From Variovorax sp. OK212 (GTDB lineage: Bacteria > Pseudomonadota > Gammaproteobacteria > Burkholderiales > Burkholderiaceae_C): a stretch of 64,000 bases of DNA. Below, in pieces: positions 33,096-41,402 of the stretch; position 1 is the first letter of the stretch, and every line of letters starts with the position of its first letter. Location of the stretch: positions 1 to 64,000 of the forward strand of contig NZ_FOLP01000012.1 in NCBI RefSeq assembly GCF_900112425.1, written 5' to 3'. Under the pieces are notes generated by a model. The model ran no database searches. It was not told the DNA's origin and saw only the letters and a program-made list of their open reading frames with translations. Both the position numbers and the translations under genes were made by a program.

Positions 33096-33866
33096 ATGCT
33101 GCTGAAAGACAAAGTCTGCATCGTGGCTGGCGCCGCGTCGACACGCGGTATCGGCTACGCAACCGCGGAACTGTTTGTTGAACATGGAGCGAAAGTTGTC
33201 ATCGTCGACGTGGCGATTGACGAACGCTCAGGTGCGGCTCTCGAGGCGTCGATCCGCCAAGCGACACGCTCCGATGCCGAAGTGCTCGCCGTTCGATGTG
33301 ACATAGCGAACGCCGCAGACTGCGACCAAATGGTCAGCGCGGCGATCAAGCGCTTTGGAACCGTCGATTGCCTCGTCAACAGCGCCGGAATCGTCAGGGC
33401 GAAGCCCCTCGTGGAGATCAGCGAGCAGGAGTATGACCTCGTGGTCGACGTGAACCTCAAGGGCGCATTCAACCTTTGCAAGAGCGTGCTTAACTTCTTC
33501 TTGCAAAAACAGAATGGGGTGATCGTCAATGTCGCGTCAGCGGCTGCGCAGCGAGGAGGTGGTCTCGTGGGCGGCGCGCACTATGCAGCAGCCAAGGGTG
33601 GCGTGATCAGCCTTACCCGAACCATCGCACGCGAATATGGGGCGCAAGGCATTCGCGCCAATGTGATCTGCCCCGCGATGATCGAGACGACCATGTTGGA
33701 CGGCCTCTCGGACGAGAGGCTGCTGGGCATCATCGATGGCATTCCGCTGCGACGTACCGGGACGACCAGAGAGGCGGCCGGCGTCTGCCTTTTCCTGGCC
33801 TCCGATCTCTCTGCCTACGTCACGGGGGCCACGCTGGACGTCAATGGCGGAAGCCATATCCACTAG
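33096..33866 (+). CDS. Short-chain dehydrogenase/reductase
   Basis: 256 residues from ATG 33096 (GTG 33087, overlapping the VOC stop, is possible). Classical SDR motifs: cofactor loop AGAASTRGIGYA, D-x-x-x in RCDIANAAD, NSAG, catalytic Ser in VASAAAQRGG and YAAAKGG, and C-terminal TGATLDVNGG. Oxidises or reduces a hydroxyl/keto group with NAD(P); probably an intermediate in the pathway fed by the TRAP transporter downstream. Confidence 0.9.
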   Translation: MLLKDKVCIVAGAASTRGIGYATAELFVEHGAKVVIVDVAIDERSGAALEASIRQATRSDAEVLAVRCDIANAADCDQMVSAAIKRFGTVDCLVNSAGIVRAKPLVEISEQEYDLVVDVNLKGAFNLCKSVLNFFLQKQNGVIVNVASAAAQRGGGLVGGAHYAAAKGGVISLTRTIAREYGAQGIRANVICPAMIETTMLDGLSDERLLGIIDGIPLRRTGTTREAAGVCLFLASDLSAYVTGATLDVNGGSHIH

Positions 33867-33952
33867 GGGCGAGAAGCCCACCGTTTCCACCATGCGCGCG
33901 AGCCGCGCTTCTCAACCCATCGGCCGCAAATGGCCAGACTAGGAGACAAAAA

Positions 33953-34963
33953 ATGATGCAACGTCGTACTGCCCTCAAGACGCTGGCCAGCGCTGCCGTC
34001 GCGACCTCAATGCCAGGCTTGGCGTTCGCGCAAGGCAACAAGATCTCGATGAAGCTGGGCATCTCGCTCGCGCAATCGCATCCCACCGTCGTGGGCTTGC
34101 AAGCCGCCTGCGCGGAGATCCTGAAGGAGTCCAATGGCCAGTTGGCCATCGAGGTGTTCCCTAACAGCCAACTCGGCAGCGACACGGACATGATCTCTCA
34201 GGTTCGCTCGGGTGCCATCGAGATGATGGCGACGGCAAGCGGTGTCTTCGCGACTCTGATTCCCAGTGCAGCAGTAGCCGTGACGCCGTTCGTGTTCCCC
34301 GACCTGGAGTCCGCTTTCCGCGCCATGGACGGTGACCTGGGCGCCCACATCCGCGCCGGCTTCACGAAAGTCAACCTGGTGCCGCTGGGCAAGGCATGGG
34401 ATCACGGGTTCCGTCATGTCACGATGAGCACCAAGCCCGTCAAGACGGTGCAGGACCTGCAGGGCGTGAAGCTCCGCGTACCTGCGACGCCGGTGCTCCA
34501 GCAGACTTTCAAGGCGCTCGGGGCGTCTCCCACGACCATCGGCATCGGCGAGGCCTATACGGCGCTGCAAACCAAGGTCGTGGACGGCCAGGAGAATGGG
34601 CTCGCCATCATCGAGGCCCAGCGCTTCTATGAAGTCCAGAAGTACTGCTCGCTCACAGGACATGCGTGGGAGTGCTTCTGGATCGCTGCCAACCCGCGTA
34701 CCTGGAGCGTGGTGCCCGAGAACCTGCGTCAGATTGCTGCCCGCGCCTTCGAAGCGCACGCCGTGAAGACGCGCGCCGCCATGGCCAGCCTCAATACCTC
34801 GCTCCAGGAAAGCCTGAGCAAGCGCGGATTGGTGTTCAACAATGTCGATCCCAAACCGTTCCGCGAAGCGCTGCAGAAGGCCGGGGCTTACAAGGAATGG
34901 AAGAGCAAGTTCGGCGATGAAACCTGGGCCTTGCTCGAGAAGTACGCAGGCAAGCTGGCCTGA
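33953..34963 (+). CDS. TRAP transporter periplasmic binding protein (DctP)
   Basis: 336 residues with signal sequence (ALKTLASAAVATSMPGLAFAQ) after AGGAG. DctP features include FPNSQLGSDTDMISQVRSGAIEM, the central LQGVKLRVPATPVLQQTFKALGASPTTI and GQENGLAII. The Arg in KLRVP is the usual carboxylate clamp, so the ligand is an organic acid. The fused permease follows 16 bp later, forming a complete transporter. Confidence 0.92.
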   Translation: MMQRRTALKTLASAAVATSMPGLAFAQGNKISMKLGISLAQSHPTVVGLQAACAEILKESNGQLAIEVFPNSQLGSDTDMISQVRSGAIEMMATASGVFATLIPSAAVAVTPFVFPDLESAFRAMDGDLGAHIRAGFTKVNLVPLGKAWDHGFRHVTMSTKPVKTVQDLQGVKLRVPATPVLQQTFKALGASPTTIGIGEAYTALQTKVVDGQENGLAIIEAQRFYEVQKYCSLTGHAWECFWIAANPRTWSVVPENLRQIAARAFEAHAVKTRAAMASLNTSLQESLSKRGLVFNNVDPKPFREALQKAGAYKEWKSKFGDETWALLEKYAGKLA

Positions 34964-34979
34964 GCAGGAAGGAAGAGAC

Positions 34980-36860
34980 ATGACTCACGCAAGCCAAGCA
35001 GGCGCCATGCCTATGCTGGAGGACGGGATGTTTCCCGCAGAGGGCGAGAGCCGACCGAAATCCGGCTGGATCATCCCACTCGAGGTCGTCGCCGCCCTCC
35101 TGATCGCAGGCATCGTTCTGCTCCTGTTCGGCGGAGTCGTGTCCCGGTACGTCTTCTCCCAGCCCATCGACTGGATCGACGAGACCGTGTCGATGGCATT
35201 CATCTGGGTCGGGATGATCGGTGCGGCCATCGCGATGCACAGAAACGAGCATCTCCGATTGGCGACATTCGTGGACAGGCTGTCGCCGAGAACCCGTGAA
35301 TTCGTGAATGCAGTCGCGCTTGTGTGCGTTGCCGCGTTCCTGATCGCGCTTATTCCGCCTGCGATCGAGCACGCGAAGCAGGAATGGGTGATCGAGATGC
35401 AGACCCTGCACATCCCGAACACCTTCCGCGTCGGCGCCATCGCGGTCGGCGCCCTGCTCATGCTCGCCGTGGTCCTGCTGCACGTGGCTCGCACGGTTCC
35501 CAAGGCCCAGTTGGCATGGGCCGCTGTCATGGTCGGCGGCGCCGCCCTAGCGTTCTACCTTTTGTCGCCGTTCATCGCCCAGTTCAAGGTGGGAAGCCTG
35601 GTCCTGTTCCTGGTCGGCGTCGTGGCACTGCTGCTGGCCGCAGGGACACCGATCGCCTTCTGTTTCGGGATTGGCGTCATGGGGTACCTCGCGTTCGGGA
35701 CCGCGGTCCCGATCGGTGTAATCGTCGGCCGGATGGACGAAGGCATGTCAAATCTCGTTCTCGTCTCGGTTCCCGTTTTCGTGCTGCTGGGGTGCATCCT
35801 GGACGCGACTGGCATGGGGAAGGCCATCATCGACATCCTCGCGGCCCTCATCGGACACATCAAGGCGGGCATGTCCTATGTGCTGCTGGGGTCGCTCTTC
35901 ATCGTGTCCGGCATCTCGGGCTCTAAGGTCTCCGACATGGCGACAGTCGCTCCGGCGCTGTTCCCCGAAATGACGCGGCGCGGGAACAAGCGACCCGAGA
36001 TGGTGGCGCTTCTGGGAACGGGGGCGGCAATGGCGGACACCGTGCCGCCGAGCATCGTGCTGATCGTTCTCGGGTCGGTGGCCGGCGTATCCATCGCCGG
36101 TCTGTTCCAGAGCGGGTTCGTGATTGCGATGGTGCTGCTGCTGACGCTAGTGGCCGTTGCGCGCTGGAAGGCCAGGAAAGAGCAGACCGATGGCACGAAG
36201 CGACCGGCGTGGAACAAGATCGGACGCCTGGCACTGATCGCCGCTCCGGCGCTTGCACTTCCCTTCCTGATTCGCAGCGCAGTGGGCGAGGGCGTGGCGA
36301 CGGCAACCGAGGTGTCCACCATCGCCGTGATCTACGCGCTGATCGTCGGACATGTGCTCTATGGTGGCCTTCGTTTCGGAAGGCTCTACGGAATGCTGGT
36401 CGAAACGGCCGCGTTGAGCGGAGCGATTCTGATGATCCTGGGCACAGCGTCAGCGATGGCGTGGGGCATTACCCAAAGCGGCGTGGTGCAGGTGATGTCG
36501 CAGTTCCTGACGACGATGCCCGGCGGTGCGTTCGCCTTCATGGCCGCCTCCATCGTGATCTTCGTGGTGCTCGGATGTCTGCTGGAAGGGCTGCCAGCGG
36601 TCCTGCTGCTTGCGCCGATCATGTTTCCCATCGCGAAAAAGCTCGGGATCCACGACATCCAATACGCCATGGTCATCGTCTCCTCGATGAACATCGGCCT
36701 GATGTTGCCGCCCGTCGGCGTGGGCTTCTACGTGGCCTGCCGGATCGGGGAAGGCCGGCCGGAGGAGGTCATGCGGGCCATCTGGCCCTACATGGCGGCC
36801 CTGCTCGTCGGCGTGATCGTGATCGCGACCGTCCCGGCGCTTTCGACCATTGCCCTGTAG
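34980..36860 (+). CDS. TRAP transporter fused permease (DctQM)
   Basis: 626 residues from ATG 34980 after GGAAGGAAG. The first ~200 residues with four helices correspond to DctQ (VSMAFIWVGMIGAAIAMHRNEHLRL); the rest is the large DctM channel (VPVFVLLGCILDATGMGKAI, SGSKVSDMATVAPALFPEM, PPSIVLIVLG, GLMLPPVGVGFYVAC). The fusion is an established variant. It uses an ion gradient, usually Na+, with DctP to import an acid. Confidence 0.92.
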   Translation: MTHASQAGAMPMLEDGMFPAEGESRPKSGWIIPLEVVAALLIAGIVLLLFGGVVSRYVFSQPIDWIDETVSMAFIWVGMIGAAIAMHRNEHLRLATFVDRLSPRTREFVNAVALVCVAAFLIALIPPAIEHAKQEWVIEMQTLHIPNTFRVGAIAVGALLMLAVVLLHVARTVPKAQLAWAAVMVGGAALAFYLLSPFIAQFKVGSLVLFLVGVVALLLAAGTPIAFCFGIGVMGYLAFGTAVPIGVIVGRMDEGMSNLVLVSVPVFVLLGCILDATGMGKAIIDILAALIGHIKAGMSYVLLGSLFIVSGISGSKVSDMATVAPALFPEMTRRGNKRPEMVALLGTGAAMADTVPPSIVLIVLGSVAGVSIAGLFQSGFVIAMVLLLTLVAVARWKARKEQTDGTKRPAWNKIGRLALIAAPALALPFLIRSAVGEGVATATEVSTIAVIYALIVGHVLYGGLRFGRLYGMLVETAALSGAILMILGTASAMAWGITQSGVVQVMSQFLTTMPGGAFAFMAASIVIFVVLGCLLEGLPAVLLLAPIMFPIAKKLGIHDIQYAMVIVSSMNIGLMLPPVGVGFYVACRIGEGRPEEVMRAIWPYMAALLVGVIVIATVPALSTIAL

Positions 36861-36876
36861 CGCGAGGACCTCCACG

Positions 36877-37776
36877 ATGAAAGTGTTCATGACCGGCGCC
36901 GCCGGCTATATCGGGGGCAGCATCGCCGCGCGACTGGTCGCCGACGGCCATGTTGTTCGGGGGCTGGTGCGCGACGGCGCAAAGGCCGACCTTCTTCGCA
37001 CGCGAGGCGTCGAGCCCGTTCCCGGCAGCCTGGACGACAGCGAAGTCCTGGCCCGCGAGGCACGCGACGCGGATGGCGTCGTAAACACCGCCAACGCGGA
37101 TCATTTGCCTTCGCTGGAGGTGATGCTCGCAGCGCTGGAAGGATCCGGCAAGCCGCTTCTGCACACCAGCGGCTCGAGCGTCATCGGCGACGATGCCCGC
37201 GGCAACCGCCCCTCGGACACCGTCTTCGATGAAGACACGCCGTTCGTGGTCGAACCCGGCAAGCGCGCCCGGCACGCGCTCAACGAGGCCGTGCTGGCCG
37301 CCGCAAGGCGCGGTGTGCGCACGGTCGTGATCTGTCCGACCTTGATCTACGGTGCGGGCAGAGGATTGAACCCGCACAGCATTCAGATCCCATTCCTTGT
37401 GGAGCAGGCGCGAGCACAAGGTGTGGTGCGAGTCGTGGGCCACGGCCTCAACCGCTGGTCCACGGTGCACATCGACGACCTGACGGACCTGTACGCGCTT
37501 GCGCTGGACAAGGCGCCGGCCGGCTCCTTCTACTTCGCCGAGAACGGAGAAGCCTCGTTCGCAGCCATCGGCGAGGCTATCGCCGCTCGCCTTGGGACAA
37601 CCGGTGTCGAGCCGCTCCCGGCAGAGGAAGCGGCAAGGCTGTGGGGGCCGGGCCGCGCGTACTACACCTATGGAAGCAACAGCCGCGTCTTCGCAAGGCG
37701 AGCGCGGCGCGAATTGGGATGGACGCCTCGCCATGATTCCGCGCTGGCGTGGATCCGCAACGAGATGCCCATCTGA
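36877..37776 (+). CDS. NAD-dependent epimerase/dehydratase (extended or atypical SDR)
   Basis: 299 residues from ATG 36877. Rossmann loop MTGAAGYIGGSIAARL, GVVNTANADHL, HTSGSSVIGDD and a Rossmann-fold C-terminal part (ELGWTPRHDSALAW). The catalytic Tyr-Lys pair is not in the usual spacing, so it may be a reductase of the atypical branch. It lies 16 bp after the permease gene in the same operon. Confidence 0.8.
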   Translation: MKVFMTGAAGYIGGSIAARLVADGHVVRGLVRDGAKADLLRTRGVEPVPGSLDDSEVLAREARDADGVVNTANADHLPSLEVMLAALEGSGKPLLHTSGSSVIGDDARGNRPSDTVFDEDTPFVVEPGKRARHALNEAVLAAARRGVRTVVICPTLIYGAGRGLNPHSIQIPFLVEQARAQGVVRVVGHGLNRWSTVHIDDLTDLYALALDKAPAGSFYFAENGEASFAAIGEAIAARLGTTGVEPLPAEEAARLWGPGRAYYTYGSNSRVFARRARRELGWTPRHDSALAWIRNEMPI

Positions 37777-37789
37777 GGAAAGACGAACG

Positions 37790-38095
37790 ATGATCCTGGA
37801 ACTTGCCGACATTCGCGTCCATTCCGGCCAGCAGGCCGAGTTTGAACAGGCCGCGCGCCATGGCCTCGAAACGGTTCTTTCGAAGGCGGATGGCTTTCGC
37901 AAATACGAGGTACGCCGAAGCGTCGAAACTCCCGAACGATTCGTACTGCTGATTCACTGGGACACTCTGGAAGACCACACAATCGGGTTTCGCGCGTCGC
38001 CGGCATATGCGCAATGGCGGGCTATCGTCGGCCCCTTCTTCGCGCAACCTCCCTTCGTCGAGCATTTCGAGTTCTGCGCCTCGCTTTCGGCATGA
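37790..38095 (+). CDS. Antibiotic-biosynthesis-monooxygenase (ABM) domain protein
   Basis: 101 residues from ATG 37790 with a strong GAGGAAAG site. The ferredoxin-like ABM fold is indicated by LADIRVHSGQQAEFEQAARHGLETVLSKADGF, VLLIHWDTLEDHTIGFRASPAYAQW and FVEHFEF. Such proteins are small cofactor-free oxygenases, haem-degrading enzymes or ligand binders. It is the last gene of the plus-strand operon and may oxygenate or detoxify a pathway product. Confidence 0.82.
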   Translation: MILELADIRVHSGQQAEFEQAARHGLETVLSKADGFRKYEVRRSVETPERFVLLIHWDTLEDHTIGFRASPAYAQWRAIVGPFFAQPPFVEHFEFCASLSA

Positions 38096-38225
38096 TGCCC
38101 CGGACCTCCTTCTTCGAAGGGCGGGAGTAGGGCCCCGCGCGAAGAGGCTGCCCAAGGTCTTTCTGTCGCGCCTCTCGGAGTGATGGACGGGAGCTACGTC
38201 GCGAAGAGCACGCGCTATTTGTCGC

Positions 38226-38849
38226 TCAGGCTGGCGCAAGTCGCGTTGCTAGATTTGCTAGCAACGCGGGATGAGGTTCGTGCCCGACGCCGGGCGCCAA
38301 GTCCAAGGTCGCGTCAACGCCCAATTCAAGCAGCCGCGCTTGCGCGGACTGTCCCCGAGCAGCGGGCATCACTGGGTCTGCACTGCCATGCAAAAGATGA
38401 ATCGCAGCGGCGGATTTCTGCTGCGGCAGCGTGGCGAATCGTCCCGCAATGGCGACGATGCGCAGCGCGGGAGGCGCTGCGAGCTTGGTGGATTCGAGCG
38501 CCATGATCGCGCCCTGTGAGAAACCGGCGATCAACGTGCGTTGTTCATTGACACGCGAAGCCTGCTGCCAGTGCCGCACGGTCGCCACGAAGACTGGCAT
38601 GGCCGCATCCACGCGTGCCTGGCGATTGGCCTCGGTCACGTTGCGCACCGAGAACCACTGGAGTCCGTTGGAAATATCAGAAGGTTCGGGCGATGCGACG
38701 CTGACCACCATGGCGTTTCGGTCGTGGTTGGTGAACCAGCGCGCGACGCCCAGCATGGATTGCGGTACGGAGCCGACACCGTGCGTGAGCAGCACCAGAC
38801 TGGACGCTGGGCCTTCGGGTTGTTGGACGATGATGGACATGGAAGACAC
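38226..38849 (-). CDS. Alpha/beta-hydrolase esterase (YpfH-like)
   Basis: 207 residues from GTG 38849 after AGGA (ATG 38840 possible). Serine nucleophile in AGFSQGA, Asp in HGSADPVM, His in GVGHEPHP, oxyanion segment LLTHGVGS; carboxylesterase/phospholipase family. The last codons lie in a perfect 10-bp inverted repeat. It follows the DODA dioxygenase gene by 27 bp and is the last gene of a minus-strand operon. Confidence 0.83.
   Translation of the reverse strand: MSSMSIIVQQPEGPASSLVLLTHGVGSVPQSMLGVARWFTNHDRNAMVVSVASPEPSDISNGLQWFSVRNVTEANRQARVDAAMPVFVATVRHWQQASRVNEQRTLIAGFSQGAIMALESTKLAAPPALRIVAIAGRFATLPQQKSAAAIHLLHGSADPVMPAARGQSAQARLLELGVDATLDLAPGVGHEPHPALLANLATRLAPA
38243..38267. repeat. 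Perfect 10-bp inverted repeat in the 3' end of the esterase gene
   Basis: GCGTTGCTAG-atttg-CTAGCAACGC forms a strong 10-bp stem with a 5-nt loop inside the last codons of the esterase. No T-run follows on either strand, so it is not a standard intrinsic terminator. It may be an mRNA-stabilising hairpin. Confidence 0.75.
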
Positions 38850-38876
38850 GTGTTTTTTTCCTGGACATGCGATGAG

Positions 38877-39686
38877 TCAGGCCGCGGCGGACACGCCGGG
38901 CAGTTCACCGAATACGTAACCTTCCATCGAAAGTACACCGTAGGTGACGCCGCCTTCGATGACTTCGACAGGTTCCCCCGCGCTGCTGGTACCGGCTGCG
39001 ACGAGCAGCGGCAAGTAGTGCTCGTCCGAAGGGTGGGCGCGACGGCCGTGCGGGGCACCTCGGAGGTCGACCAAGGCGCTCACGTCATGCTCAATGGCCG
39101 CCCGGCGTGCCCACTGCACGAACTCTCGCACGTAGTCCTCGGGCGCCTCGGTTTCGGACTGGCGGAACTCATACAGGTTGTGCGTGAGGCTGCCCGAACC
39201 CACGACAAGTACACCTCGCTCACGCAACGGCGCCAGAGCGCGCCCGAGGGCGAGTGCATTGGCGGGACGCAGTTCAATCGGCAGCGACAGTTGAAACACC
39301 GGCACCGATGCGTCAGGCAGCATGTGCATCAGCGGCACCCAGGCACCATGGTCCAGCCCCTGCTCATCCACCAGTTGCGCGGAGAGCCCGGACTGCGTCA
39401 ACAACTCGGCCACCTCACGCGCTACGTCCGGCGCCCCTTCAACGGGGTAATGCAGCGCGTACAACGATGCGGGGAAACCGCCGAAGTCGTGGACGGTCTG
39501 AGGCCGCGCACTGGCCCCGATGCGCAGGCCGCGGGTGCGCCAGTGCGGCGATATCACCAGGACGGCCCGCAGCCCGGACAGCGCGAGGACACGTTTGCCG
39601 ATGGCGTGCAGCAGCGGGCCGGCCTGACCAGGTTCCGCCGCAAAGGTGGGGGCACCGTGTGAGACGAAGAGAGCAGGAAACTTCAT
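38877..39686 (-). CDS. DODA-type extradiol ring-opening dioxygenase
   Basis: 269 residues from ATG 39686. The class III extradiol (LigB-like, YgiD/DODA) pattern includes VSHGAPTF, VISPHWRTRG (metal His), HDFGGFP, LDHGAWVPL (second His), GSGSLTHNL and the C-terminal HPSDEHYLPLLVAAG (acidic ligand region). Such enzymes need Fe2+ or Zn2+ and cleave catechol-like rings, though some act in plant-pigment-like pathways. It is cotranscribed with the esterase and an isochorismatase-like gene. Confidence 0.88.
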   Translation of the reverse strand: MKFPALFVSHGAPTFAAEPGQAGPLLHAIGKRVLALSGLRAVLVISPHWRTRGLRIGASARPQTVHDFGGFPASLYALHYPVEGAPDVAREVAELLTQSGLSAQLVDEQGLDHGAWVPLMHMLPDASVPVFQLSLPIELRPANALALGRALAPLRERGVLVVGSGSLTHNLYEFRQSETEAPEDYVREFVQWARRAAIEHDVSALVDLRGAPHGRRAHPSDEHYLPLLVAAGTSSAGEPVEVIEGGVTYGVLSMEGYVFGELPGVSAAA

Positions 39687-39744
39687 GGGACGCTCCTTGG
39701 CGCTGGCGTCCCCCGCGCCGCAAGGCACAGGGGACGCAGGCGGA

Positions 39745-40578
39745 CTACTTGACGAGGCCGAACGGGTCTTTCACCGGGCGCTTGGCGGGGTCGGCGTTGT
39801 TCCAGAATTGCTGCACGATCCAGCCGTACTCGGGCAGGCCGTTGATGAACGGCGGCAGCATGTCGTTGCCCGACGGAAGCTTCCAGTCGGCCTGCAGCTC
39901 CGCACCGAGGGCATAGACGGTGTTGAGTTGCGCGCCCGCGGCACTCATGCGCTGCATCGCGGCTTCGGCTTCGTACTTGCTCCAGGCGCCCGATGCATCG
40001 ACCACCGGGTGTACAACGTAGCCGTCGTTGATCATCGCCAGCGTCGGCAGCGCCACGCATGTACCCAGCGTCACACCCGAGATGATGATGTGCTTGCGGC
40101 CCGTCTTGGCGACCAGGTTCTCCAGTGCCTTGCGGAAGGTCGGATCCTCGTAGGCGTTGATGATGCCGGTGCGGCGGTAGATAGGCTGGTCCTTGAAGAT
40201 TTCCTTGAGTTCCGGCAGCAGGTCGCCGTTCTGCCATTGGGCATTCGATGACGACAGGAGCACCGGGATCTTGAGAGCCTTGGCCATCTGCGCCAGCGAC
40301 ACCACATTGGCCTTGTAGCCCGAGGCTTGGGCGAAGTCGCGCACGCTGGCCATCAGGCCGACCTGATGGTCGATGAACAGGATGATGCTGTTGTCGGGGG
40401 TGGGCTTTTCGTAGGCCGCACGGCCGGCCTTGCGGGCGTCCGCCGGGCTGGTTTTGGTGGACAGTGCCTTGTCGGTGATCGGGCTCACGATGTCGGCCGG
40501 GCGATCCTGCGCAGCAGCGAGGGTGGTGGCAGCCGCCAGGGCGATTGCGGCGGTAACTCGGGTCAGCTTCTTGTGCAT
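39745..40578 (-). CDS. Exported isochorismatase-family cysteine hydrolase
   Basis: 277 residues. An N-terminal signal peptide (KLTRVTAAIALAAATTLAAAQ) is unusual for this normally cytosolic family. The hydrolase domain has IILFIDHQVGLM (catalytic Asp), the Lys in RKHIIISGV region and Cys in LGTCVALP. Related YcaC-type enzymes cleave amides or act on nitriles and isochorismate. It follows the F420-type reductase gene by 34 bp. Confidence 0.85.
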   Translation of the reverse strand: MHKKLTRVTAAIALAAATTLAAAQDRPADIVSPITDKALSTKTSPADARKAGRAAYEKPTPDNSIILFIDHQVGLMASVRDFAQASGYKANVVSLAQMAKALKIPVLLSSSNAQWQNGDLLPELKEIFKDQPIYRRTGIINAYEDPTFRKALENLVAKTGRKHIIISGVTLGTCVALPTLAMINDGYVVHPVVDASGAWSKYEAEAAMQRMSAAGAQLNTVYALGAELQADWKLPSGNDMLPPFINGLPEYGWIVQQFWNNADPAKRPVKDPFGLVK

Positions 40579-40612
40579 GTGTGTTCTCTTTGGCGATGAC
40601 GATCGAGGTGAA

Positions 40613-41245
40613 TCAGGCGCGGCGGATCCAGGTGGGCGAGATCTGCGTGCCTTGTCCAGCGCCGTAGGCGAAGTAAATGTTGAGACCTGCCACTGGCTCC
40701 AGGTAGCGCGCGTTCTTCAGCCCGCCCGCGTCCACGGCGGCAAAGCCGATGCTTTCGATCAGTGCACGCACGGTCTGCTTGGCACGCTCGTCGTCGCCGG
40801 CATAGAACACGGGCACGGTCTGGCCGTTTGCGAACGCCGGGCCTTCGGCCAGCACCTGGGCCAGCACGGTGTTGAAAGCCTTGACTACTTGCGCGCCAGG
40901 CAGCGCCTTGGCGATTTCTTCGGCGGCGGACGTCTCGAAGCCCAATGTCAGACCCATGTAGTCATTCGTCAGCGGGTTCGTGATGTCCACCACCACGCGA
41001 CCTTCGAGCGAGCCGAGTGCCTTCAGCGCGGGCACGGCATCGGCAAAGCCGGTGGCGACGATCACGACTTGCGAATCGCCCAGCGCGTCGGCCGGGGCCG
41101 CGACCGTGACGCCCGGATGCGCGGAGGCCAGCGCCTGAGCCTTGGCCAGATCGCGCGCGGTCACGCGCACTTTGTGGCCGGCGGCGGTGAGTTGTTTGGC
41201 AAAGCCCGCGCCCATGTTGCCGGCGCCGATGAGTGTGATGTTCAT
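40613..41245 (-). CDS. F420-type NADP-dependent reductase-like protein
   Basis: 210 residues starting MNITLIGAGNMGAGFAKQL, a Rossmann NADP-binding motif. VVVDITNPL, QVVKAFNT and the C-terminal NARYLEPVAGLNIYFAYG are typical of the coenzyme F420:NADP oxidoreductase-like family, members of which in Proteobacteria use NADPH with flavin or small substrates rather than F420. It is the first gene of the minus-strand operon and diverges from a LysR gene. Confidence 0.87.
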   Translation of the reverse strand: MNITLIGAGNMGAGFAKQLTAAGHKVRVTARDLAKAQALASAHPGVTVAAPADALGDSQVVIVATGFADAVPALKALGSLEGRVVVDITNPLTNDYMGLTLGFETSAAEEIAKALPGAQVVKAFNTVLAQVLAEGPAFANGQTVPVFYAGDDERAKQTVRALIESIGFAAVDAGGLKNARYLEPVAGLNIYFAYGAGQGTQISPTWIRRA

Positions 41246-41337
41246 GATGAAAGTCCTTCAGTGGTTGGGTGGAGCCGCGGAGATCGAGGTGCCCAGCGGC
41301 CTGTCCGCCAGCAAGTTGTGCTGGCACGGGAAGGACT

Positions 41338-41366
41338 TTATTAATATCGAATGTCGAGATAAATAA
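41338..41366. promoter_or_regulatory. 29-bp imperfect palindrome, likely LysR operator
   Basis: TTATTAATATCGA-atg-TCGAGATAAATAA; 11 of 13 arm positions pair. It lies between the divergent reductase and LysR genes, about 40 bp before the LysR start, in a markedly AT-rich stretch. This is the expected size and place for a LysR recognition and activation site. Confidence 0.65.
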
Positions 41367-41402
41367 CTGCGTGCAACATATATTGTTCTGAAAGTCGAAA
41401 CA

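Noticed and set aside
36850..37776. Epimerase start at 36850
   Set aside because: It would overlap the end of the TRAP permease gene; the ATG at 36877 puts the Rossmann strand at the N-terminus.
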